Assembly: GCA_036123635.1 (NCBI GenBank)
Contig: JAZADL010000137.1
Coordinates: 1-42,164, forward strand
DNA: 42,164 nucleotides
Reading direction: 5' to 3'
From: UBA9410 sp036123635
GTDB lineage: Bacteria; Actinomycetota; Acidimicrobiia; Acidimicrobiales; MedAcidi-G1
Positions 1-6,577 of this stretch are shown here, in pieces. The notes under the pieces are model-generated. The model worked only from the letters and a program-made list of their open reading frames with translations. It made no database searches and had not been told where the DNA came from. Numbering within the stretch: position 1 is the first letter of the stretch; each line of letters opens with the position of its first letter. Position numbers and translations under genes: made by a program.

Positions 1-157
1 CGGTTCCGATCGTCGAAGTCTCGGTGCTCGACGGCGCCCAGCCAGCGGGTGGTACCACCCCAATCCTTTCGTCCCCACTGACCGATGCAGTAATAACGAT
101 TCCCGCGGAGGCCGCCACGGCCACCGCCACCACAGCCAGGACCCGAGATCGGATCAC
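1..157 (-). CDS. N-terminal fragment of a secreted or membrane-anchored protein
   Basis: The reading frame is open from a GTG at 157 to the window edge, so only about 52 residues are visible and the rest lies outside. The GTG overlaps the TGA stop of the trmI gene (GTGA), the same coupling used throughout this operon. The first residues are basic (VIRSR), followed by a hydrophobic run rich in Val and Ala (about residues 6-26), then a polar Ser/Thr/Pro stretch. This is the pattern of a signal peptide or N-terminal anchor followed by a linker. No domain is visible. The overlap indicates co-transcription with the tRNA modification genes, which does not by itself imply a shared function. Confidence 0.6.
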   Translation of the reverse strand, partial: MIRSRVLAVVAVAVAASAGIVITASVSGDERIGVVPPAGWAPSSTETSTIGT

Positions 158-927
158 TTCTGAAGCAGGCGGGCGTGAGTCAGAAAGGCCGTATGGGCCA
201 CCATGCGGTGGTCAGGTCGGACGGCCGGGCCGTCCACGTGCCACGTCCGATTCAGCACCTCAACCGTTTCCGCGAAACGAAAGCCATGAATGTCCAAGGC
301 ATCCCGGAACCGGGAGGCCTGCAGGATGCTTGGTGTATACGCCACGACAATCCCTCCGGGCAGGAGGGCAGCGGCGGCATGGGGAACCACCTGCCAGGGT
401 TCCGGAAGGTCGAGCACCACCCGGTCAAGGTCCCGATCATCAATCCCCTCGTAAGCATCGCGGATCTGGACGTCGTAGCGGTCCAACGCCGTCGTTCCAA
501 GCATGGTGGCCACGTTCTGCTTCGCCCGCGCCGCAAAGTCCTCCCGGAGTTCGTAGCCGGTGACATCGGCCCCGGCTCGCAGCATGGTCATCGATAGGGC
601 TCCGGACCCGACGCCCGATTCCAGGATCCGCGCCCCCGGGAAAACGTCGGCCAGGAGCAACAACGGTCCCAGATCCTTCGGGTAAATGACCTGAGCCCCA
701 CGCGGCATCTTGAGCACGTAGTCCGACAACGTGGGTCGAAAAGCAGTGAAGACGCCTCCTCGACTGGAACGCAGCACCACGCCCTCATCTGCACCGAGGA
801 CGGCATCATGGGCAATCACTCCGGTGTGAGAGTGGAACTCGGCTCCGGCGGTTAGCGCCACCAGATATCGCCGCTGCTTACGATCCACTAGAAGAACCTG
901 GTCACCTTCGACAAAGGTCCGACTCAC
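154..927 (-). CDS. trmI: tRNA (adenine-58-N1)-methyltransferase TrmI
   Basis: A SAM-dependent methyltransferase of 257 residues that makes m1A58 in the T-loop of tRNAs. The N-terminal beta domain has the family pattern of basic and Gly residues around FHSHTGVIAHD, followed by the very characteristic MPRGAQVIYPKD segment. The SAM-binding loop is ILESGVGSGALS, and the acidic residue of the next strand is in GYELREDF. LDLPEPW is the usual active-site and substrate motif. The length matches actinobacterial TrmI. The GTG start overlaps the ttuA stop by GTGA, so the two are translated together. Its place beside ttuA and ttuB fits known biology, since m1A58 promotes 2-thiolation of U54 in Thermus. 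Confidence 0.93.
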   Translation of the reverse strand: MSRTFVEGDQVLLVDRKQRRYLVALTAGAEFHSHTGVIAHDAVLGADEGVVLRSSRGGVFTAFRPTLSDYVLKMPRGAQVIYPKDLGPLLLLADVFPGARILESGVGSGALSMTMLRAGADVTGYELREDFAARAKQNVATMLGTTALDRYDVQIRDAYEGIDDRDLDRVVLDLPEPWQVVPHAAAALLPGGIVVAYTPSILQASRFRDALDIHGFRFAETVEVLNRTWHVDGPAVRPDHRMVAHTAFLTHARLLQK

Positions 928-1892
928 GAGGCCCCTCCAGCCGGCGGCCGGCCAAGAAGGAGAGGGACATCGGTTCTAGCCACTGGGGCCCGGCCCCCGG
1001 CCCGTTCCACCAGACGACAAAAGGCGCATACCTCCGTGTTGGCCGGAGCTCCGCACTGGACACAGGCACCCACTGCACCTCGTTCCTCGGCGACTACTGG
1101 AACGAACCGATCCACCGCCCGATCCAGAAACCCGAAGTAGAAATCGTGTTTGGTCCCCGGCGACCGTTCCTCGATTGCATTCAGTGCCTCCTTGTAGCCA
1201 AGGTGCCGGTTCCCCTCAGCCAGCGGGCACTCCTCCACCACGTACTCGATCCCCCGAAGGATGCAGTAGGCGGCCGTCTCTCGTTCCCCTAGGCGGACTA
1301 GGGGCTTGACCTTCCGGGGGAAACCCTCACCGGCCGGGAGCACCGGCTGCTGTCGCCCCAGGTACTCACCTTGCCAGCGGAGCACATTGCCCAGCAGCAC
1401 AGCGGCCTCGTCGTCAAGATTGTGCCCCGTAACCAGAGCGTCATAGCCCCCCCGGCGGGCCGCCTCGTCGAACAGGTGCCGCTTGGAGAGGCCGCAGGCA
1501 CTACACGGCACCCGTCGGGCCGCCCTGGCCCCGTTCGGGATGTCGTAGCCGTAGTCGGCCGGAAGGTCCACCACCTCGAGACTCAGGTCACGCTCCTTGG
1601 CGAACGCGCGGGCATAAACCTCTGATCGGTTGCTGTAGCCGTCGATCCCCAATCCAAGGTAGAGGCCATCGACCTCGTAACCCAGTTCCAGCAAAATGTC
1701 CCACACAGCCAGCGAGTCCTTGCCTCCTGAGACGGCCACCAGAACCCGGTCCCCGGGGGACAGCATCCGGTGCTGCTTGATGGCGCGCTCTACCTGATCG
1801 CGGCATAGCCGCAGAAAGTGCGCCTCACAGAAGTTGGCGTTATGTCGCCGCACGTCGATCACCGCCGGACCCCGACAGACACGACACTTCAC
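924..1892 (-). CDS. ttuA: TtuA-type tRNA 2-thiouridine synthetase (PP-loop, two zinc fingers, Fe-S site)
   Basis: A 322-residue member of the TtcA/TtuA/Ncs6 group, which adenylates a tRNA base and replaces oxygen with sulfur. The N-terminal zinc site is Cys3, Cys6, Cys22 and His25. The PP-loop SGGKDS is at 55-60. Cys130 and Cys133 (in PCSACG) and Cys222 (in EECPLAEG) sit at the same numbers as the three cysteines that hold the 4Fe-4S cluster of Thermus TtuA. The C-terminal zinc finger is Cys277, Cys280, Cys289 and Cys292. The combination of two zinc fingers, and the neighbouring sulfur carrier and TrmI, favour TtuA (s2U54) over TtcA (s2C32). The GTG start overlaps the carrier's TGA stop. Confidence 0.85.
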   Translation of the reverse strand: MKCRVCRGPAVIDVRRHNANFCEAHFLRLCRDQVERAIKQHRMLSPGDRVLVAVSGGKDSLAVWDILLELGYEVDGLYLGLGIDGYSNRSEVYARAFAKERDLSLEVVDLPADYGYDIPNGARAARRVPCSACGLSKRHLFDEAARRGGYDALVTGHNLDDEAAVLLGNVLRWQGEYLGRQQPVLPAGEGFPRKVKPLVRLGERETAAYCILRGIEYVVEECPLAEGNRHLGYKEALNAIEERSPGTKHDFYFGFLDRAVDRFVPVVAEERGAVGACVQCGAPANTEVCAFCRLVERAGGRAPVARTDVPLLLGRPPAGGAS

Positions 1893-2089
1893 CAGGCACC
1901 CCCAGAGATGACTGAACGGATCTCGATCCGGTCATCGGCACCCAAGACGTCGTCCCCGGGAACGAGGGTTCCCTCTCGGATGACCAGAACACCCTCGCGG
2001 CGTAGATCGAGCTGAGCAAGGAGCGCCGAGACGGCCATCGGCCCCTCAAACTCCACCGTGCGGGTCGGGTTCCGAAGCTCAACGATCAC
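1889..2089 (-). CDS. ttuB: MoaD/ThiS/TtuB-type ubiquitin-like sulfur carrier with residues after the Gly-Gly
   Basis: A 66-residue protein with the pattern of a beta-grasp sulfur carrier: strands with alternating hydrophobics, a LALR-like helix (SALLAQLDLRREG), VIREGTLV, and an acidic DDRIEIRSVISGG end. Such carriers receive sulfur as a thiocarboxylate on a terminal Gly-Gly. Here the reading frame continues with Ala-Trp before the stop, so the tail would have to be removed before activation. The ATG overlaps the stop of the upstream gene and its stop overlaps the ttuA start. Both junctions are 4 bases, which argues that it is the sulfur donor for TtuA. MoaD or ThiS identity is less likely, because no molybdopterin or thiamine genes adjoin. 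Confidence 0.75.
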   Translation of the reverse strand: MIVELRNPTRTVEFEGPMAVSALLAQLDLRREGVLVIREGTLVPGDDVLGADDRIEIRSVISGGAW

Positions 2090-2298
2090 CCGTCCTCACC
2101 CCCTTCGGCGAGGTGTCGGACCTCGAGACCTTCACCCACCTCCACCCGAATGCGATGGACCGTGGAGCGCCGGCTCCCGAGGGCGCGAAACAGGCGGCCC
2201 ACCAGACCGACGGCCAGCGCCACCTGCCACCCCCTATGACCGCCAACGAGCCCACGTCGGATCCCACGGCCCACCAGGGTCGAGAATGGTCCAACCAT
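2086..2298 (-). CDS. Small hypothetical protein with one hydrophobic segment
   Basis: A 70-residue frame whose ATG shares a base with the upstream stop (TGATG) and whose TGA overlaps the next start (ATGA). These tight junctions on both sides are the main reason to believe it. The protein has a Gly- and Arg-rich N-terminus, a short hydrophobic stretch (about residues 23-38) and a C-terminal half ending in acidic and polar residues (RIRVEVGEGLEVRHL). I do not recognise a family. It may be a small membrane-associated partner of the two membrane proteins encoded just upstream. Confidence 0.55.
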   Translation of the reverse strand: MVGPFSTLVGRGIRRGLVGGHRGWQVALAVGLVGRLFRALGSRRSTVHRIRVEVGEGLEVRHLAEGGEDG

Positions 2299-2504
2299 CA
2301 GAATCGATGGACCTCGACCACCGTGGATCGCTGTCGACCGGTCCGTCGCCCCACTAAATAGGCCGCCGCCACTACGACAGCGGCAGCCGCCACGGCGACC
2401 AGGACCAGTGGCGAGCGTCGGTCCCCGATCGAACCGTCCGCCTCGCCGACCGTGGCCCGAAGCTCCGCTTCCAGGTCCTGACGGGTGATCCGTCCCTCAA
2501 CCAT
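2298..2504 (-). CDS. Small single-span membrane protein
   Basis: About 68 residues from an ATG at 2504 (an in-frame ATG at 2522 would add six). The protein starts with a polar helix (EGRITRQDLEAELRATVGEA), which resembles the N-terminal half of DUF3618-like actinobacterial proteins. One strong transmembrane segment (Val/Ala-rich, about residues 27-46) follows, then a basic tail. The start lies a few bases inside the end of the preceding holin-like gene and the stop touches the next ATG. This places it in the same transcript. Function is unknown. Confidence 0.6.
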   Translation of the reverse strand: MVEGRITRQDLEAELRATVGEADGSIGDRRSPLVLVAVAAAAVVVAAAYLVGRRTGRQRSTVVEVHRF

Positions 2505-2811
2505 CCAACCCCGTCCGTCCACCGATCCGCGTCAGGGCCAAGGCCCCAAGTGTCGCCATCACCGCACTGGCCGCCAGATAGGGCACCCACGACCAGCGGC
2601 CGTCGAGGACCGACCAGGTCTGAAGGGCCCGCAGCCCCCCCACAGTTAGTAGAACCATCCCCAGCCCCAGAGTCGTGGCACCGGCCAGCCCATAGGTGAG
2701 GAAGCGGCCCGCCGATCGGAGTGGTTCGACGGTCTCCTGACGGACATACCGTCGAAGGAGGTCGGGCAGGTCACCAGTCATCCGCTTGTCGGCGGAACGT
2801 TGAAAGGTCAT
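2497..2811 (-). CDS. Holin-superfamily-III-like membrane protein
   Basis: A 104-residue protein with an amphipathic N-terminal region (DLPDLLRRYVRQETVEPLRSAG) and two predicted membrane spans (about 41-62 and 76-95). This matches the actinobacterial Phage_holin_3_6 type (Pfam), which despite its name is a common chromosomal membrane protein with no known lysis role. The ATG lies 13 bases after the LON-domain gene stop, and a TAGCGT sequence stands 9 bases before it, so it may have its own near-leaderless promoter. It heads the overlapping gene series that leads to the tRNA modification genes. Confidence 0.65.
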   Translation of the reverse strand: MTFQRSADKRMTGDLPDLLRRYVRQETVEPLRSAGRFLTYGLAGATTLGLGMVLLTVGGLRALQTWSVLDGRWSWVPYLAASAVMATLGALALTRIGGRTGLDG

Positions 2812-2823
2812 GGGGTGTCCACG

Positions 2824-3477
2824 CTACCGGGGAGTCCCAGAAGCGGCCCCGCCCTCCCCTGCCCGAAGGCGAAGGTCCACCAGTTCCTGAGCCTCACTCA
2901 ACAAGTCCCCGAGAAGGCGACAACGGTCCTCCACCCGGTTGACTTCAAGGATCCGCTGCCGGTCGAACGAGGCGAGGGGGGCTAGGGCCGCCATCTGAAG
3001 GCTGCCTAGGGCCGGGTCTTCGGCAATCTCTGTGCTGTTGGATGGATTGGGCTCGCCCAGCGCCGCCAGACCATCAAGGAGGTGGTGAAGTCGGTCACGG
3101 AGCGTCGCGTAGGAAGCTGGATCTACGCCCGGTCCCGAACGATCGGGAAATGGTCGGACTTCAGCCAGCGGATAAGGATCATCAGGAAGCCACTGATCCA
3201 CCAGGATCCGCTGTAGGCCCACAGCAACCACGGTCCAGTGTCCGTCGCCGAACTCTCGGGCCTCTAAAACCCTGGCCATCGTGCCGATTCCGGTGCGGGC
3301 CTCGCCACCCCCGACTTCGCTACCACGCTCGATGAGCACCACCCCGAATTCACGGCTTCCCAGCAATAGGTCCTCAAGCATCTTCCGGTAGCGCGGTTCG
3401 AAAACCCGGAGCGGAAGAACGCCGCTCGGAAACAGGACCGTTTCGAGCGGAAACATCGGTAACCGACGCGTGGGCAC
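2824..3477 (-). CDS. LON-substrate-binding-domain protein
   Basis: A 217-residue stand-alone LON N-terminal (substrate-binding) domain protein. The opening FPLETVLFPSGVLPLRVFEPRYRKML is highly typical of PF02190, as are the GIGTMARVLE and VGLQRILV segments of the beta domain. A helical C-terminal part follows. There is no AAA or protease domain, so it is not Lon itself, and such proteins have no settled biochemical role. The GTG start comes directly after a GGGGAG sequence next to the PBP4 stop, so it probably follows that gene in one transcript. Confidence 0.85.
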   Translation of the reverse strand: MPTRRLPMFPLETVLFPSGVLPLRVFEPRYRKMLEDLLLGSREFGVVLIERGSEVGGGEARTGIGTMARVLEAREFGDGHWTVVAVGLQRILVDQWLPDDPYPLAEVRPFPDRSGPGVDPASYATLRDRLHHLLDGLAALGEPNPSNSTEIAEDPALGSLQMAALAPLASFDRQRILEVNRVEDRCRLLGDLLSEAQELVDLRLRAGEGGAASGTPR

Positions 3478-3483
3478 CTCCCC

Positions 3484-4914
3484 TCAGTCCATCACCGGGT
3501 GAGGCCGGAGCACCTCGACAGTCGGTGCTTCCGGGTACGACAGAAGAGCTAGGACCAGGTCCTCGTGGAGTTCCTTGATTTCAAACGGCAACTCTCCGTT
3601 GGTGATCACAGCGAAGGCCAGGTGCCGACCGGCCGGAGTGTCCACCACCCCGGCCAGACTGCTCACCGCTCGGAGTGTCCCCGTCTTGGCGCGAACCCGT
3701 CCCTCGCCGGCAGTACCGACAAAACGCTTCTTCATGGTGCCCTGCTGGCCCGCCACCGGCAGGGAGTCCGCCAAAACGCCACCGAAGGCCTCATCGCCCA
3801 GCAGATCAACCAGCAGCGAGCATGTAACCCGGTTATCTGGATCGAGACCCGACCCGTCGTGAGGTACCACCTCATCAACACGGTGGCCTGCCTTCTCCAG
3901 GGCGGACAGCAACACGGAGAGGCCCCCGACCGTCGTTCCCCGCTCAGAGGGTGTCCGCCCTATCTCCTTAAGCAGTAGTTCAGCCGTCGTGTTGTCGCTC
4001 TCTACCAACATCTGCTCCACCACCGATCGGACTGTCGGCGAGTGGACGGTTGCCAGGGTCACCATCCCGACCCCATCAGGTGCCCTCCCAGAATCGGGAC
4101 GGCGTCGAACCACCACCCCATGGGACTCCAGCAAGTCATCGAACAGACGGGCTGCGTTCGCCGCCGGATCATCAGCTGGCAGGCTTAGCGAAGCCGCAGT
4201 GTTAACGGGGTCCCAGAGCACGAAACCATCGTCCACGTTGAGAGCGCTCAGAGGGCCGGACTGGATTGACCAGCCTGGCTTGAACCGATCAGGCCAAGTT
4301 CCCAGGTACCGGACAGCGTCGTAGCGTGACTCGTCACCCACTACACCACCGGCTACCTCTCGGACGCCGGCATCCACCAACGCACGTGCCAGGTCGTCGA
4401 GATCGGTGTAGGCGCGGGAATCCTCATAGCGATCGGCGTAGGCGGCTGTCATCAGAAGGGGATCTCCGCCACCGACCAACCACACATCCCCGTCCACCAC
4501 GCCATCCAGCGGAGCCAACTCTGCAAGCACCGTCGTCGTCAGGACGGCATCCGGGCCGAGGTGACGGAGAGCCGCTATGCCGGTGAGGAGTTTCTGTGCG
4601 CTGGCTGGGGTCATAGGCAGATCTGGGTCCACAGAGAACAGGGAGCGTCCGTGTTCAGACACCTCCACGCACGTTGACGGTGGGAGGAGAGCCGCTGGCC
4701 CGGCCAGAGCGGTCTGGAGGTTCCGTTCGGCAGTCGGCGCCTGGAGGAACTGTGGAACTCGACGCACCGAGAAGAGTGGAGTGGCCACCCTTGCCGGAAC
4801 AGGAGCAAAGCCCGGCCCGTCCCCGGCAGCCTGGCGATCGGTCCGCTGCGCCTGGGTGCCGGCTAGAGCCGCCACCGTGAGCAGAAGCAGCGGGAGGACC
4901 AAGCGCCGGTTCAC
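3484..4914 (-). CDS. dacB: D-alanyl-D-alanine carboxypeptidase/endopeptidase, PBP4 (DacB) family
   Basis: A peptidoglycan-trimming serine peptidase of 476 residues (S13 family) acting outside the membrane. The frame is open for another 94 codons upstream, but those lie across the start of the divergent gene at 4960. The GTG at 4914 gives a proper signal sequence (basic VNRR, then Leu/Val-rich core). TAGCAT stands 8 bases before it. Catalytic motifs are present: SAQK (nucleophile Ser and Lys, about residues 105-108), SDN, and KTG in VRAKTGTLRAVSSLAG. The long insert between SxxK and SDN is as expected for class C PBPs. Confidence 0.9.
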   Translation of the reverse strand: MNRRLVLPLLLLTVAALAGTQAQRTDRQAAGDGPGFAPVPARVATPLFSVRRVPQFLQAPTAERNLQTALAGPAALLPPSTCVEVSEHGRSLFSVDPDLPMTPASAQKLLTGIAALRHLGPDAVLTTTVLAELAPLDGVVDGDVWLVGGGDPLLMTAAYADRYEDSRAYTDLDDLARALVDAGVREVAGGVVGDESRYDAVRYLGTWPDRFKPGWSIQSGPLSALNVDDGFVLWDPVNTAASLSLPADDPAANAARLFDDLLESHGVVVRRRPDSGRAPDGVGMVTLATVHSPTVRSVVEQMLVESDNTTAELLLKEIGRTPSERGTTVGGLSVLLSALEKAGHRVDEVVPHDGSGLDPDNRVTCSLLVDLLGDEAFGGVLADSLPVAGQQGTMKKRFVGTAGEGRVRAKTGTLRAVSSLAGVVDTPAGRHLAFAVITNGELPFEIKELHEDLVLALLSYPEAPTVEVLRPHPVMD

Positions 4915-4959
4915 GGGACGCCATGCTATGGGGCGCAAGCTCTCGTCTAGGTTCGGAGC
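4915..4959. promoter_or_regulatory. Divergent leaderless promoters for dacB and the gene at 4960
   Basis: On the plus strand TAGGTT (4948-4953) lies exactly 6 bases before the ATG at 4960. On the minus strand TAGCAT (complement of 4923-4928) lies 8 bases before the GTG at 4914. Neither start has room for a leader if transcription begins 6-8 bases after the -10 element, so both mRNAs are probably leaderless or nearly so. No clear -35 is visible on either strand. Confidence 0.5.
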
Positions 4960-5355
4960 ATGCAGATCCTCGCCGCCCTCTTCTTCGAGGGACTGGATCT
5001 TCGCCAAGTACCCGGCGGAGCCACCCACATCGACCTGACCGGCATCCAGTTCAGTGCCCCAGCCCCCAGTCCGCCGCCCATCACATGTTCCCCCCACCTG
5101 ATCGTGGTGATTCACTGCCCCACCGAACATTCCGGGCAGGCCGCATTGGAGGTGGTCTTTACGCGAGAGGGTCAGGAGTTGGCCCGCAACGTTCAAGCGT
5201 TAGCCGTAGAACCCGGACGGTTCGGTTACCGCTTGGTCCGGGCTGAGCTGGAGTTCGAGGAACTCGGCACGGTCGAGGCGGCCTGTCGGATCGACCAAGG
5301 TCCTGCCACCATCGTGCCCTACACCCTTCTCCCCCCAGCTCCCGATGCCTCCTGA
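4960..5355 (+). CDS. Hypothetical beta-rich protein upstream of the FIST sensor
   Basis: A 131-residue soluble protein without signal peptide or membrane span. It alternates hydrophobic residues (HLIVVIHCP, ALEVVFTREG, FGYRLVRAELEFEELGTVEAACRI), which suggests an immunoglobulin-like beta sandwich. The pattern recalls the DUF6941 type of small actinobacterial proteins, but I cannot confirm this. It starts at a leaderless-type ATG, and its end overlaps the start of the FIST gene by 11 bases. The two are therefore probably translated together and may share a function. Confidence 0.65.
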   Translation: MQILAALFFEGLDLRQVPGGATHIDLTGIQFSAPAPSPPPITCSPHLIVVIHCPTEHSGQAALEVVFTREGQELARNVQALAVEPGRFGYRLVRAELEFEELGTVEAACRIDQGPATIVPYTLLPPAPDAS

Positions 5356-6478
5356 CCGGACGCACTACGCCGCCGCCCTGTCAACGCACCCCGATCCCGG
5401 CGTGGCTGTCGGCGAAGTGGTTGGCCAAGTCCTAGATCGGCTGGGCCCCTCTCCCGACCTGGCCGTCTTGTTCACCACCGGGAACCATGCGCAGGCTGCC
5501 CCCCGGTTGGCCCGAGTAGTTCGGCAGACCCTGGTACCGGAGCACCTGATCGGTGGTACGGCGGTAGCCGTACTTGCCCACCGCCAGGAGGTCGAAGAGT
5601 CTCCCGGCTTAGCCCTGTGGGCTGGACGTACCGGACCAGTGACCGCTGTCCGGTACGAGGGGCCCCGACCTGAGGTGTCCGCGCCGGCCGGCAGCACAAT
5701 TGTGGTGGTTGGCGACCCTTTCACACTGGATGCCGCCGGCATGGCCGCTGCGGTGGGTCCGGATGTGACCATGGTTGGGGGCTTAGCCTCGGCAGGAAGT
5801 CGACCCGGCGACAACCGCCTTCTACTCGATGACGAGACGTTTACCGATGGCGGAGTCGCCTTGGTTCTTCCTCCGGGGCTTGGAGCCCGGGCCGTGGTGG
5901 CGCCGGGTTGCCGACCGGTTGGCGACCCCTATGTGGTGACTGGAAGCGACGGGAACCTATTGCTGTCCCTGGCCGGTCGGCCCGCCCTAGAGCGGCTCCA
6001 GGATGTCCTCGACGCCGCCGACGACGAGACCCGGGATCGTCTCCGTCGAGGGCTCCACGTGGGGCTGGTCATCGACGAGCAAAGAGACGCCTATGAAAGC
6101 GGCGACTTCCTCGTGCGGTCAGTCCTCGGGGCCGACCGGTCCTCGGGAGCGGTCGCTATCGGGGATCAAGCCGCGGTCGGAACAACCATCCAGTTCCAGG
6201 TCCGGGACGCCGAGGCTGCCACAGTCGATCTTCGGACACGGCTCCACGGTCTTCAGGCCAGCGGGGCATTGGTCTTCACGTGTAATGGGCGGGGCAGCCA
6301 TCTGTTCGGAAGCTCCGGCCACGACGCTCAGCATTTCACGGACGGTCTCGGGACTACCGCTGTGGCGGGCATGTTCTGTGCGGGCGAGATCGGCCCGGTG
6401 GGGTCGGCTCACCACCTTCACGGCTTTACCGCTTCGGCTCTCCTGTTTGATTCGACCATCTCCGCTCCGACCGCCTGA
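5345..6478 (+). CDS. FIST-domain sensory protein (FIST_N plus FIST_C)
   Basis: A 377-residue cytosolic protein with the F-box and intracellular signal transduction (FIST) architecture. The N-terminal domain contains LAVLFTTGNHAQAAP and LIGGTAVAVLAHRQEVEE. The central VGGLASAG segment and the C-terminal domain with ALVFTCNGRGSHLFG and VAGMFCAGEIGPVG are strong family signatures. FIST domains are thought to bind small ligands such as amino acids and are often fused to signalling outputs. Here the domain is stand-alone, so any output partner must be separate. The gene overlaps the preceding hypothetical by 11 bases. Confidence 0.88.
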   Translation: MPPDRTHYAAALSTHPDPGVAVGEVVGQVLDRLGPSPDLAVLFTTGNHAQAAPRLARVVRQTLVPEHLIGGTAVAVLAHRQEVEESPGLALWAGRTGPVTAVRYEGPRPEVSAPAGSTIVVVGDPFTLDAAGMAAAVGPDVTMVGGLASAGSRPGDNRLLLDDETFTDGGVALVLPPGLGARAVVAPGCRPVGDPYVVTGSDGNLLLSLAGRPALERLQDVLDAADDETRDRLRRGLHVGLVIDEQRDAYESGDFLVRSVLGADRSSGAVAIGDQAAVGTTIQFQVRDAEAATVDLRTRLHGLQASGALVFTCNGRGSHLFGSSGHDAQHFTDGLGTTAVAGMFCAGEIGPVGSAHHLHGFTASALLFDSTISAPTA

Positions 6479-6577
6479 CCGGCGTGGGAATGGTCGCCGA
6501 GGCGCTCAAAGGTCGCGGATAGGGTGCCGTCGATACAGGCGAGCAGGGGCCAGCGTGACATTGGCTGAGGTGGGATC

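Noticed and set aside
4915..5196. N-terminal extension of dacB
   Set aside because: The frame is open but lies opposite the gene at 4960. The extension has no signal peptide, while the GTG at 4914 gives one.
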